Positions 25,387 to 33,826 are shown, counted from the first letter of the stretch. The stretch: DNA of 64,000 nucleotides from Bacillus sp. FJAT-42376 (GCF_003816055.1 NZ_CP033906.1:744001-808000); one strand, 5' to 3'. Translations and numbers: made by a program. Notes: a model not told the origin generated them from the letters alone.

Positions 25387-25415
25387 TTGATCTTATACGA
25401 AAAATAGGGTATTAT
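25387..25415 (+). promoter_or_regulatory. Methyltransferase promoter with GATC in the -35 box
   Basis: TTGATC (25387-25392), exactly 17 bp, then TATTAT (25410-25415). The -35 hexamer contains GATC, the site expected for a Sau3AI-like enzyme pair. The start codon is 35 bp downstream. Confidence 0.6.
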
Positions 25416-25450
25416 GTATATAAGGATTACCGAAAGGATGTTCGTATTGT

Positions 25451-26722
25451 ATGCTGAACGTAATCGAACTTTTCGCAGGTGTTGGTGGCTTCCGGTTGGG
25501 ACTAGAACGCAACGGCAACTTTCAGGTCGTTTGGGGAAACCAGTGGGAACCATCTAAAAAAGCACAAGATGCATTTGACTGTTATTCTAATAACTTTAAA
25601 GATAATGGAATTCATTCTAACGAGGACATCTCAACTGTTAGTGGCTCAGACATTCCTAGAGCAGAAGTTCTTGTAGGAGGCTTTCCATGCCAAGACTATT
25701 CAGTCGCTAGGTCCTTGAGCGGGGAGATGGGTATCCAAGGGAAAAAGGGTGTACTTTTCTGGGAGATCATGCGTTTGATCGAAGAACGTAGTCAAATCGG
25801 TATGAAACCCAAATATGTGCTGCTCGAGAACGTAGACAGGCTGTTGAAATCTCCTTCCAAACAAAGGGGTAGAGACTTTGGAATCATGTTGGCAGCTTTC
25901 AACGTAGCAGGGTATAACGTTGAATGGCGAGTGATCAACGCAGCAGATTATGGGATGGCACAAAGACGTAGGAGAGTGTTCATCTTCGCTTATGATAAAA
26001 ATCTTAAGTATGCAAAGCGGATCCTGAAGAAGACGGATTTGAAAGTTCTAGAGAGTGAAGGGTTCTTTGCTGCTAAATTTCCAGTGACGCTGCCGTTAGA
26101 GAATATCAACAAGACGACAGAAGGAGAGTTAACGGAAGATATTGTTTCTGTATCGGATTCATATAATGGTAACTTCTATAACTCGGGAATCATGAGAGAC
26201 GGCAAGTTCACTTCGATGGAACTGATTCCGATTAAGAAAGATCCTGTTCCACTTCTGAACATCCTAGAAGAAGAGGTAGATGAGAAATATTACCTCACCG
26301 ATTTGGCGAAGGAAAAGTTTATCTACTTAAAGGGTCCCAAGAAAGTGGAAAGGACGGCAGCTAGTGGGCACAGTTACATCTTTTCTGAAGGGGGCATGTC
26401 TTTACCTGAGGTCATGACGATGCCTGGCAGGACGATGCTGACTAGTGAAGGTACTGTTAATAGGAGTACACATGTGGTACCAGATAAAAAAACCGGAAGG
26501 TGGCGTTACCTTACACCTATTGAATGTGAGAGGCTTAACGGTTTTCCGGATGACTGGACGGATACAGGGATGTCAGAGAGAATGCGATATTTCTGCATGG
26601 GGAACGCTCTTGTCGTCAACCTCATTCAATTGATGGCAGATAGGATATTCGAGATAGAAAATTTAGAACCTAGGAATCAAGAGCTTGATTCCAAAGAAGA
26701 ACAGATTACCCTATTTGGGTAA
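25451..26722 (+). CDS. DNA (cytosine-5)-methyltransferase, Sau3AI-type R-M system
   Basis: The protein has 423 residues. C5-methyltransferase motifs occur in order: I FAGVGGFRLG (8-17), IV GGFPCQDYSVA with catalytic C80, VI LLENVDR (126-128 ENV), VIII QRRRRVF (171-177), a target-recognition region at about 190-340, IX region TPIECERLNGFPDDWT and X MGNALVV. It transfers methyl from SAM to cytosine in the host recognition site. Pairing with a Sau3AI-like nuclease suggests GATC, but this is inferred. The ribosome binding site (GAAAGGA) is about 12 bases from the ATG. Its stop overlaps the convergent nuclease gene within a shared terminator. Confidence 0.93.
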   Translation: MLNVIELFAGVGGFRLGLERNGNFQVVWGNQWEPSKKAQDAFDCYSNNFKDNGIHSNEDISTVSGSDIPRAEVLVGGFPCQDYSVARSLSGEMGIQGKKGVLFWEIMRLIEERSQIGMKPKYVLLENVDRLLKSPSKQRGRDFGIMLAAFNVAGYNVEWRVINAADYGMAQRRRRVFIFAYDKNLKYAKRILKKTDLKVLESEGFFAAKFPVTLPLENINKTTEGELTEDIVSVSDSYNGNFYNSGIMRDGKFTSMELIPIKKDPVPLLNILEEEVDEKYYLTDLAKEKFIYLKGPKKVERTAASGHSYIFSEGGMSLPEVMTMPGRTMLTSEGTVNRSTHVVPDKKTGRWRYLTPIECERLNGFPDDWTDTGMSERMRYFCMGNALVVNLIQLMADRIFEIENLEPRNQELDSKEEQITLFG

Positions 26723-26730
26723 TCTGTTCT
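26698..26730. terminator. Bidirectional terminator spanning both R-M stop codons
   Basis: AGAACAGATTACCC (26698-26711) pairs perfectly with GGGTAATCTGTTCT (26717-26730) over a 5-base loop. The stop codons of the methyltransferase (26720-26722) and the nuclease (26711-26713) lie inside it. Confidence 0.85.
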
Positions 26731-28075
26731 TTGTTGTTGGAGAGTTTTTTAGCACTTCACCTAGGATATAGGAGTTATTGAGCCAAAAGCATTTCTTAAC
26801 AATGTTTACTCCATAGTGAGTAGGATAAGTGTCTTCACTATTAGCAGCATGAGGACGAACATGAGCGACTCTATTCTCGCTTGAACCAGGCAAACGGTCC
26901 GCTCTGTGTGCCAATATTCGATTTACGGTCTCTTCCCAGACTCTCCTCACTTCTTCCTCAAGATCTTCCTCAGGTAAACTCCAGAAGAATGCATCAGTCA
27001 GTTTGTAATCATCGTTTTCGGTTTGTACGTACAGTGTGAAGAGGAAACGCGTCTCTTGGAACATTAACCTTAAAGACGAGTCCTCCCAATCTTCTTGTAT
27101 TATTTCCTTATACTTAAAGGACGGGAAGGACATACTCTCCTTGATCTTACAGTTCTTTTGAATCCGGATAGCTTTTATTTTAGTGTTTGATTTAATAAAT
27201 TCCTCTGACTTGTTAAGATCTTTTAAATCTTTACTCACCATCCGTGCAATGACTTGTTGAGTTCTAGATTTGTTGTGATGAGGGACACCGAACTCATCAC
27301 ACAAGTCAGATAGTCTTTTCCCGAGATTAGGTCGGATTGAGTTTAGAACATATTCATCGATTGTAACTCTTTTAGCTAGCTCTGTATCCAAGATAGGTTG
27401 ATAAGTCTTTTTCCTATTGAGGATGTATTGGTTCAGGATAAACGTCATATAAGAAGATTTTAATGAGAATGCACGTTGCATCGCTCGTTCACTAGAGAAG
27501 GGTTGATTTCTTAGGCTGTTTTTATTCATACCTTTTGTAGCTGCACTCAAGTAAACTGTATCCTTTTCTGACAGTTCATGAGCTCGGCCTTCTTTAATCT
27601 TATTGATGATAATCTCCCAGTCTTGTTTAATGATTTCAAGGTCTTTCTCGTAAAACGCAAAGAGCTGAGAATGAGTGAACTTAAAATCGTGACGGTTTAA
27701 ATTTTCATCATATAAGTAAAAAATCAAGAGCAACAGTTTATTCTTTTTCCAGAACGAACTATCTTCGAAAGAATGTTTATACTCATCCATATAATTGATG
27801 ATGTTTAAGACTAAACGTTCTTTCGCTGAGAATGTACCTCTTTTATTCTTTCGATAAGGTGTCACTTTTAGTTCAACCCCAGCTTCCGGAAAATCAGCTT
27901 CGTTTTTAGAGTTGGGCTTATAGCCGAAATGATGTTCCTCAATTAGTGTCCCGATGCCTCCTTTTTTGTTCACTTTCTCGATGAGGTCAGTTGGGATCAC
28001 TTCATATATCGCTTTGTTTTCAAGAAGTTTTGCATATTGTTCAATCGAGGTAGGCGATGTTATATCGTAAAGCAT
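26711..28075 (-). CDS. Sau3AI-family type II restriction endonuclease (double MutH fold)
   Basis: The protein has 454 residues. The N-terminal MutH-like domain has D61-FPEAGV-E68-L-K70, which matches the MutH D-x6-E-x-K active site in spacing, followed by VTPYRKNKRGTFSAKERLVLNIINY as in Sau3AI. The C-terminal half (about 240-450) is a second MutH-like domain without the acidic residues and ends KKCFWLNNSYILGE. In Sau3AI the second domain is an allosteric DNA-binding domain. Cleavage at unmethylated GATC is expected from the family, not shown here. It faces the methyltransferase tail to tail. The start ATG follows AAAGGAG. Confidence 0.88.
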   Translation of the reverse strand: MLYDITSPTSIEQYAKLLENKAIYEVIPTDLIEKVNKKGGIGTLIEEHHFGYKPNSKNEADFPEAGVELKVTPYRKNKRGTFSAKERLVLNIINYMDEYKHSFEDSSFWKKNKLLLLIFYLYDENLNRHDFKFTHSQLFAFYEKDLEIIKQDWEIIINKIKEGRAHELSEKDTVYLSAATKGMNKNSLRNQPFSSERAMQRAFSLKSSYMTFILNQYILNRKKTYQPILDTELAKRVTIDEYVLNSIRPNLGKRLSDLCDEFGVPHHNKSRTQQVIARMVSKDLKDLNKSEEFIKSNTKIKAIRIQKNCKIKESMSFPSFKYKEIIQEDWEDSSLRLMFQETRFLFTLYVQTENDDYKLTDAFFWSLPEEDLEEEVRRVWEETVNRILAHRADRLPGSSENRVAHVRPHAANSEDTYPTHYGVNIVKKCFWLNNSYILGEVLKNSPTTKNRLPK

Positions 28076-28112
28076 GAAAGGGCTCCTTTACATGTTTTTT
28101 TTTCGAACGATG

Positions 28113-28152
28113 GGGTAGTTTATAAACACTCATTTAACTAGGAGGACTACCC
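28113..28152. promoter_or_regulatory. Inverted repeat in the divergent nuclease/glycosylase region
   Basis: GGGTAGT (28113-28119) and ACTACCC (28146-28152) bracket the glycosylase ribosome binding site AGGAGG. This could be an operator or an RNA stem that affects translation. Confidence 0.35.
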
Positions 28153-28155
28153 TAG

Positions 28156-28800
28156 ATGAAGTATAAAGAAAACGATATCACTTATTTTAGAGCCAAATTA
28201 TTGGGATGGGGGAGAGAAAACTTCTATGATTTCTCATGGAGATCTATAGATAACCTCTGGCATGCTCTAGTCGCTGAAGTCATGCTTCAAAGGACCCGCT
28301 CTGACGTAGTTGAGCCAGAGTTCATCAAATTTGTCGAAAAGTACCCCACCCCAGAAGTGTATATAAATGATAAAGGACGAGATACGTTTAAAAACCTTGG
28401 ATTGCCCTCAAGAGAGAATATCCTGATTGAAATAGCCAATCGTTTAGTGAAGGAGGAGCCTCTTTTTGAAAAGAATGACCTCCTCGCCATACCTGGTATA
28501 GGAAACTACACTGCTGCAGCTGTTAGGTCAATGTTCTTCAAAGTCAGGGACACTATTATCGATGGTAATGTTATAAGGGTGTATTCTAGATTTTTTGGGT
28601 TTATACGCAGTGAGAAACTATATAGGGATAAAGATTTCCTTGCTTTAGCCGAAAATGTGACTCCAGTAAAGAAATTTAGATTTTACAATTATGCTTTACT
28701 CGACTTTGGAAGAGAAATCTGTGCTCCTATCCCCAAGTGTCCGATTTGTCCTGTAAAGAGGAAGTGTGAGTACTATAAGAATAACAAGAAATCATTTTAA
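28156..28800 (+). CDS. HhH-GPD DNA glycosylase, T:G mismatch (Mig) type
   Basis: The protein has 214 residues. The MutY/Mig-like helix AEVMLQRT (E41), the helix-hairpin-helix AIPGIGNYTAAAVRS with Y118, and the catalytic D136 in IIDGNVIRV are visible. The Y118-to-D136 distance of 18 equals K120-D138 of EndoIII and Y126-D144 of Mig.MthI. Tyrosine here marks the Mig group, which removes T from T:G mismatches formed when 5-methylcytosine deaminates. An iron-sulfur motif CAPIPKCPICPVKRKC has C-x5-C-x2-C-x5-C, one residue shorter than usual in the first gap. Linkage to a cytosine methyltransferase supports the role. Confidence 0.85.
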   Translation: MKYKENDITYFRAKLLGWGRENFYDFSWRSIDNLWHALVAEVMLQRTRSDVVEPEFIKFVEKYPTPEVYINDKGRDTFKNLGLPSRENILIEIANRLVKEEPLFEKNDLLAIPGIGNYTAAAVRSMFFKVRDTIIDGNVIRVYSRFFGFIRSEKLYRDKDFLALAENVTPVKKFRFYNYALLDFGREICAPIPKCPICPVKRKCEYYKNNKKSF

Positions 28801-29196
28801 TAATACATCGTTTAGTATTAGAATCTCAGAAGGGGATAACCATTTCTGTTTAATTTATAGCGGTAGATTGTTCTTTACAGTTGGCCAATGGGTAAGTATC
28901 TGCCCTAAACTTAATTTTCGGGAACAGAATTCTGTTTATTTCTCGACTTTACCCTCCTCATGAAATTTTCTCTTCTTTTTTATAGGGGATTTCATCGTAT
29001 AGGTAGCCTCTTGAAAGTTCTTTAACATAATTAGTAACAAGTTCTTATATAAACGTCAATGATTTCAATTTTTAGTAGGTAATAATCTATTGCATTTTTG
29101 ATATTGTAGCTTAATGACTAGATCATTCACTGATGATATAATCGATAAGAACTACGAATAGTTTATTTAAAACTATGAATACAGGAGAATATACTT
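28801..29196. other. Intergenic region with promoter and operator-like palindrome
   Basis: I see no supported gene. ATGACT (29114-29119), 17 bp and TATAAT (29137-29142) make a promoter for the next operon. ATAGTTT (29158-29164) and AAACTAT (29170-29176) form a symmetric site between this promoter and the start codon, a plausible operator or 5' hairpin. Confidence 0.5.
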
Positions 29197-29907
29197 GTGA
29201 ATCAAAATGAAGAGTTAATTGTTTCTGCTCAAATTGAGATAGAAAATAGGATATCTAAGTATAAAGGAATGAAAGTTTCAGAAATAAAAGAGAGTATGTC
29301 CATGTCGCTGAAGGATAATAAAGCCTCATTTGTACAGTTAGCTAGGAAGATGATTGGAATAACAACTAATAAGTTTACTTTATGTGATAATAGGGTCAAT
29401 GTTGTTTTAAAGACAGTTCGTTTAACAGGTATGGAAAAACCTGCAGAAGCCATGTCATTCATGCCAGTGGACTTCAAAGAATGGTCGGAAGCATCGTCTT
29501 GGGAAAGTAGTTCTCTATATAGGTATTTTAATGAAAAGACACTTTTACTATTCATTTTTCAACAATATCCTACCGGAAAGCGTGTTGATGATAGTGAAAT
29601 GACTTTTCTAGATGTTAAGGTTTGGAAGATGTCAACATACGATTTAAGCCATGGTCTAAAAGATGTGTGGGAACAAGTTCGATATTTAATTAATGCAGGA
29701 AAATTAGAAGTCAATCCTGTGAAACAAAAAAACGGTAAAATCATTTATAAGAATAATTTACCTTCCAGTCAATTTAACTCACTAGGTCACTTAAGACCTG
29801 GTGCAATAAATGGCGATGATAAAGTACTTTTGTCAACGGGTCAAAGAATTGTAAAACAGAGATTTTGGTTTAACAGTGAATACGTAAAAGAAATAATAGA
29901 ATTATAG
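29197..29907 (+). CDS. Standalone MutH-like domain, Sau3AI C-terminal type, probably inactive
   Basis: The protein has 236 residues from GTG 29197 (AGGAG nine bases upstream). It aligns along its length with MutH and best with the second domain of the nearby nuclease: KVSEIKESMSMSLKDNKASFVQLARKMIG, VVLKTVRLTGMEKPAEAMSF, WESSSLYRYFNEKTLLLFIFQ, LKDVWEQVRYLIN, LGHLRPGA and the end RFWFNSEYVKEII. In the active-site stretch CDNRVNVVLK, valine 70 replaces the catalytic Glu while K72 stays, so cleavage is unlikely. A role as a sequence-specific DNA sensor is inferred. First gene of a three-gene operon. Confidence 0.75.
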   Translation: MNQNEELIVSAQIEIENRISKYKGMKVSEIKESMSMSLKDNKASFVQLARKMIGITTNKFTLCDNRVNVVLKTVRLTGMEKPAEAMSFMPVDFKEWSEASSWESSSLYRYFNEKTLLLFIFQQYPTGKRVDDSEMTFLDVKVWKMSTYDLSHGLKDVWEQVRYLINAGKLEVNPVKQKNGKIIYKNNLPSSQFNSLGHLRPGAINGDDKVLLSTGQRIVKQRFWFNSEYVKEIIEL

Positions 29908-29919
29908 GAGAAGCGAAAG

Positions 29920-31188
29920 ATGGAGAATATAAACTTGTTTGATTTGTATAAGGAAGGCTTTGTTAAAGAAGGCGGACATAATGTAAATGTTCCAATTAAA
30001 AAGGCAAGTGGAGAAAAATACGATGGTAGAACTTACGCCATTCCACTTAAGTACCTATATTATAATGAGCAGAATGGTCGGATAGGGGTTTCACTTTCTG
30101 ATTACGAAAGTACTACTGGTAAATTAAATGCAGGTCATAATGAAGAATACAATATGGTCATACAAAAAATGTTAGCAGATGATGCTGATGATATGACCAG
30201 AAAAGAAATGAAAAAGTTGATGCGAGATATTGCCATGAAAGGCCAAGATGAACCTGGTTATGTTTTAAGTGATGGACGAGTAATAGATGGTAATCGTCGG
30301 TTCACGGCAAAGCGCTTACTTGAACAGGATCCTTCAATAACAGAGCAGCAATATTTTGAAGCAGTCATCTTGGACGATTTATCGGTACAAAATTATGATG
30401 ATCAAAAGAAAATAAAATCACTTGAATTGCAAATCCAATTCGGTAAACTTGGTAAAGTTGATTATAACCCAATTGACAGAGCTATTGATGCTTATAAGAC
30501 GATTGTTAAAAATAATATTATGAGTGTTAAAGAATATACTGATTATGCTGGCCTGACACAGAACGAAGTTAGCAAACGGATATTAGAAGCTGAACTAATT
30601 ATTAAATTTTTGGAATTTGCGAATACGAATCCAGATAACTATGCTTTAGCGAAACAGTTGGACTTGGATGGACCGCTCCAAGATATGATTCCTCAATATA
30701 AAAAGATTAAAGACTCGGATAACTTAGATCAACTATTAAATAGTTTATTTGCCAAAATAATCCAAATGCGCTCTTCCAAAGAAGATTTCAAGGCTGAGTT
30801 TAGACAAATAGTCAAAAATGTTGTGGGCACAAAAGATGAAGGAAAATTTATTGTTGATATGGAAGATGCCACAGATACGATAGTGGAAGCCTTGGATAAA
30901 GAAGATATTATAAAAAATAACGTAGATTTATTTGCTACCTTACAAAATAATCAGGAAGCTGTACAAGCTTTATCAGAAATTCAAACAATATCTACTAATC
31001 ATTCTGAAAAGGCTAAGAACTATAAAGAACAAAATAAACCAGTTAAACTCGCTGAGAAGGCAATTAGTAGCATTGAGGCTATTGATAAAAGAGTTGTTAC
31101 AGGGTTACCTAAAAATGAAAAGGCTAAACTAATGAGTGTTTTTGAGAAGTTAAAATTAAAAATTGATGACCTTCTTTCTGAGGAGTGA
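29920..31188 (+). CDS. ParB/sulfiredoxin-like N-terminal domain protein
   Basis: The protein has 422 residues and starts 12 bp after the MutH-like gene, with AGGAG upstream. The region at about 35-150 resembles ParB-like nucleotide-binding domains: YAIPLKYLYYNEQNGRI, then DEPGYVLSDGRVIDGNRRFTAKRLL with DGNRR at 123-127 (the ParB G-x-RR-type box). It is followed by FEAVILDD, a helix-turn-helix-like stretch (VKEYTDYAGLTQNEVSKRILEAE) and a long helical C-terminus. ParB-like domains bind CTP or act as DNA clamps. Here it may load or spread the system on DNA. This is inference. Confidence 0.7.
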   Translation: MENINLFDLYKEGFVKEGGHNVNVPIKKASGEKYDGRTYAIPLKYLYYNEQNGRIGVSLSDYESTTGKLNAGHNEEYNMVIQKMLADDADDMTRKEMKKLMRDIAMKGQDEPGYVLSDGRVIDGNRRFTAKRLLEQDPSITEQQYFEAVILDDLSVQNYDDQKKIKSLELQIQFGKLGKVDYNPIDRAIDAYKTIVKNNIMSVKEYTDYAGLTQNEVSKRILEAELIIKFLEFANTNPDNYALAKQLDLDGPLQDMIPQYKKIKDSDNLDQLLNSLFAKIIQMRSSKEDFKAEFRQIVKNVVGTKDEGKFIVDMEDATDTIVEALDKEDIIKNNVDLFATLQNNQEAVQALSEIQTISTNHSEKAKNYKEQNKPVKLAEKAISSIEAIDKRVVTGLPKNEKAKLMSVFEKLKLKIDDLLSEE

Positions 31189-31194
31189 CAAGCT

Positions 31195-33783
31195 TTGTTA
31201 AAAAGATTGCAAGGGAGACTCAAATCTAGTTATAACTCAATGATACAACATGTAGCACAGGAGTTTTATAATCCTGTATTAAGTGAATCTATTAGCTATA
31301 AACGAGTTAGTGGCTACTTCTCATCTAAAGCTCTTTCCATATACGCTGAAGGATTAGATAAAATATCAGAGAATGACGGATACATTCAATTTATTATTTC
31401 TCAAAATATTTCAGAAAAAGATTATGAAGACATTAAGGCGGGGTATCATGAACGCTCAAAAGGAGAAACCTTAACGTTATGTGATAAACAGCGGTTAGGA
31501 AATTTGGCTTTTTTAATTGCGCAAGGCAAAGCCGATGTAAAGTTTGGCCTAGTGAAGAACGGATTGTTTCATACTAAGTGGGGTTTGTTTCAAGATAGAC
31601 AAAATGATGTTGTTTATTTTAATGGGTCTTTAAATGAGACAGCAAGTGCAATGGAAAACAATTTTGATTCATTTGATGTTGATTTCTCATGGGATGTAAG
31701 TGTCAATGTCCGCCAGCGTGTCCTGCAGAAAAAAGAGGAATTTTCTCGTTTGTGGAACGATGATTATCCTGGTGTCCAAGTGGTTGATGCTACAAAGATT
31801 ATTTATAAGTTACTTCAAGAATTTGATACAGGTAAGATACAAAAGATACCAAACCCGGAACAGAATACAGTTATCTTTGATATGGATGAGGAGCATTTCT
31901 TTTTCATCGATAAAAGCGATGAAGAAGTAACTTTAAAAAAAACTTATAAGAACAAATTCAGTTTTTATGTAGATGAAGATAAGGGATATCCTTTTTTCAG
32001 GGGAGACTTATCATATCGAGAGATTGAAAAAATTATTGAGTTAGCAAATAATCAGTCGATTAAACGTCAATTTAACTTTATAGTCACATCACGAGTCGAT
32101 AATCTTATAAATGCTCAGAAGTATTCAATTGGAGAATATCGAAAGTCTGGTTTGACACTAAAGAATCGAGATGAACGCTGGGAAGAAGAGTTTACAGAGT
32201 TTAAGAACGTTGTTGAAGAGGAAATTGCTCGTCCACTCAAGCCTCTGCAACTTCAGTCTGCCATGTACATGCTCACTCAAAAAAGAGCTGCAAACTTCTC
32301 TGTTCCAGGTTCTGGAAAAACAGCTATGTTATTGGGTGTCTTTGCTTATCTAAACAGTAAGCAAAAAGGAGAGCCAATAAAGCGAATATTAGTAGTGAGT
32401 CCAATTAATGCCTTTTTATCTTGGAAGGATGAATTTAAGGCAGTCTTTCAATCAAAAAAAGAGCTAAGGCTACTTAATATCCATGATCAGTCTATAAATG
32501 GAAATAAATATGCCTTCGAAGCTCAATGGGCAGCAGCTAATTTAGTCTTAATTAACTATGAATCATTGCCTAAATTTAAAGAATCAATAATTAAATGTCT
32601 TTCGAATAATTCAGATACAATGCTAGTTTATGACGAAGTACACCGTGTAAAGGGTGTACAAGCAAAGCGTGCGGTTGCTGCTTTAGAAATCGCGGATAAA
32701 GTAGATTATCGTTATGTTTTAACAGGAACACCTATTCCTAATGGATACTTAGATATTTATAATTTATTGCATATTTTATTTAAAAAGGAGTATAGTTCTT
32801 ATTTTGGATTTGAGCAAAACATGTTAAAAAATCCAGATGGATGGCAAGTTGAAGAGATTAATGAGAAATTAGCTCCATATTTTTGGAGGACTAGCAAGGA
32901 TGATTTAGGGGTTCCACCAGCTGATTTAGACAATATCATAAAGGTTTTACCCTCCGAAGAACAACTTCGCCTTGCAGAGATAATTTATACCACAGCCCAG
33001 AATCCATTAGCAACTTTGATTAGAATGATTCAATTATCAACAAATCCAGAAATCATAAATCAAGCGATAAGTTATAGCGATTTAGGATTTAGTGAATTTG
33101 ACAGTGCTGACAATGATTCTTATGACCAGGTTAGCGCCAAGGTTAGAAAAGAGCTAGAGAATAGCATTCATGCTGCTGTTATTGGTGAGGTAAGTGAGTG
33201 GGATTTAGCTAATATAAGCTCTCCAAAGTTCGATGCAGGAATTAAACTTGTAATTGATATAGTGAAAAAACATGGGAAAGTTGTCGTCTGGGGATTATTT
33301 GTCGACACTTTAAATAAGATTACATGTAAGTTAAACGAACATGGAATTAATGCAAAAGTTATCTATGGTGCTACCCCTCGTGATGAAAGAGAAGATATTA
33401 TTAATACATTTAAACAGGACACAGATGAAATACAAGTATTAGTCTCTAACCCAAATACTTTGGGAGAGTCAGTGTCCCTTCATACTATTGCTCATGATGC
33501 CGTTTATTTTGAATATAACTATAATCTCACTTTTATGTTACAGTCTCGAGACCGAATTCATCGACTTGGTTTAGCAGACAGTCAAAGAACCAGGTATTAC
33601 TATTTAATGACAGTCAGCGATAGGGAGCTTTATAATTTTATTGATCAAAAAATTTACGATAAATTAGCTGATAAAGAAAAAACAATGAAGGAAGCTATTG
33701 ATGGCGATTATCTTCTTCCTGAGTTTGTAGATAATGAGATTGAGGAAATGAAACGAATTATTGAATCGGAACGTATGTTTTAA
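31195..33783 (+). CDS. PLD-like nuclease fused to SNF2-type SF2 helicase
   Basis: The protein has 862 residues. TTG 31195 lies nine bases after GAGGAG and 6 bp after the ParB-like gene. The N-terminal PLD domain has YKRVSGYFSS, the H126-T-K128 motif (LFHTKWGLF) and NGSLNETASA, typical of nucleases of the PLD superfamily. The SNF2 motor follows: Walker A VPGSGKT (370-376), ATP motif II YDEVH (479-483), motif III LTGTPIPN (509-516), and motif VI QSRDRIHRLG near 800. Such PLD-helicase fusions act in anti-phage systems and DNA processing. It is the likely effector and motor of the operon. Confidence 0.88.
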   Translation: MLKRLQGRLKSSYNSMIQHVAQEFYNPVLSESISYKRVSGYFSSKALSIYAEGLDKISENDGYIQFIISQNISEKDYEDIKAGYHERSKGETLTLCDKQRLGNLAFLIAQGKADVKFGLVKNGLFHTKWGLFQDRQNDVVYFNGSLNETASAMENNFDSFDVDFSWDVSVNVRQRVLQKKEEFSRLWNDDYPGVQVVDATKIIYKLLQEFDTGKIQKIPNPEQNTVIFDMDEEHFFFIDKSDEEVTLKKTYKNKFSFYVDEDKGYPFFRGDLSYREIEKIIELANNQSIKRQFNFIVTSRVDNLINAQKYSIGEYRKSGLTLKNRDERWEEEFTEFKNVVEEEIARPLKPLQLQSAMYMLTQKRAANFSVPGSGKTAMLLGVFAYLNSKQKGEPIKRILVVSPINAFLSWKDEFKAVFQSKKELRLLNIHDQSINGNKYAFEAQWAAANLVLINYESLPKFKESIIKCLSNNSDTMLVYDEVHRVKGVQAKRAVAALEIADKVDYRYVLTGTPIPNGYLDIYNLLHILFKKEYSSYFGFEQNMLKNPDGWQVEEINEKLAPYFWRTSKDDLGVPPADLDNIIKVLPSEEQLRLAEIIYTTAQNPLATLIRMIQLSTNPEIINQAISYSDLGFSEFDSADNDSYDQVSAKVRKELENSIHAAVIGEVSEWDLANISSPKFDAGIKLVIDIVKKHGKVVVWGLFVDTLNKITCKLNEHGINAKVIYGATPRDEREDIINTFKQDTDEIQVLVSNPNTLGESVSLHTIAHDAVYFEYNYNLTFMLQSRDRIHRLGLADSQRTRYYYLMTVSDRELYNFIDQKIYDKLADKEKTMKEAIDGDYLLPEFVDNEIEEMKRIIESERMF

Positions 33784-33826
33784 TATCAGCTCTATAAAAA
33801 TTTTGTTTCATAGTACGATGTGATTT

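Noticed and set aside
28766..28963. 65-codon ORF after the glycosylase
   Set aside because: It overlaps the glycosylase 3' end, has no ribosome binding site and encodes no recognisable domain.
29197..33783. Assignment of the operon to DISARM
   Set aside because: DISARM requires DrmB (DUF1998), a separate helicase and a methyltransferase in the operon. None is present, although helicase and PLD parts are shared.
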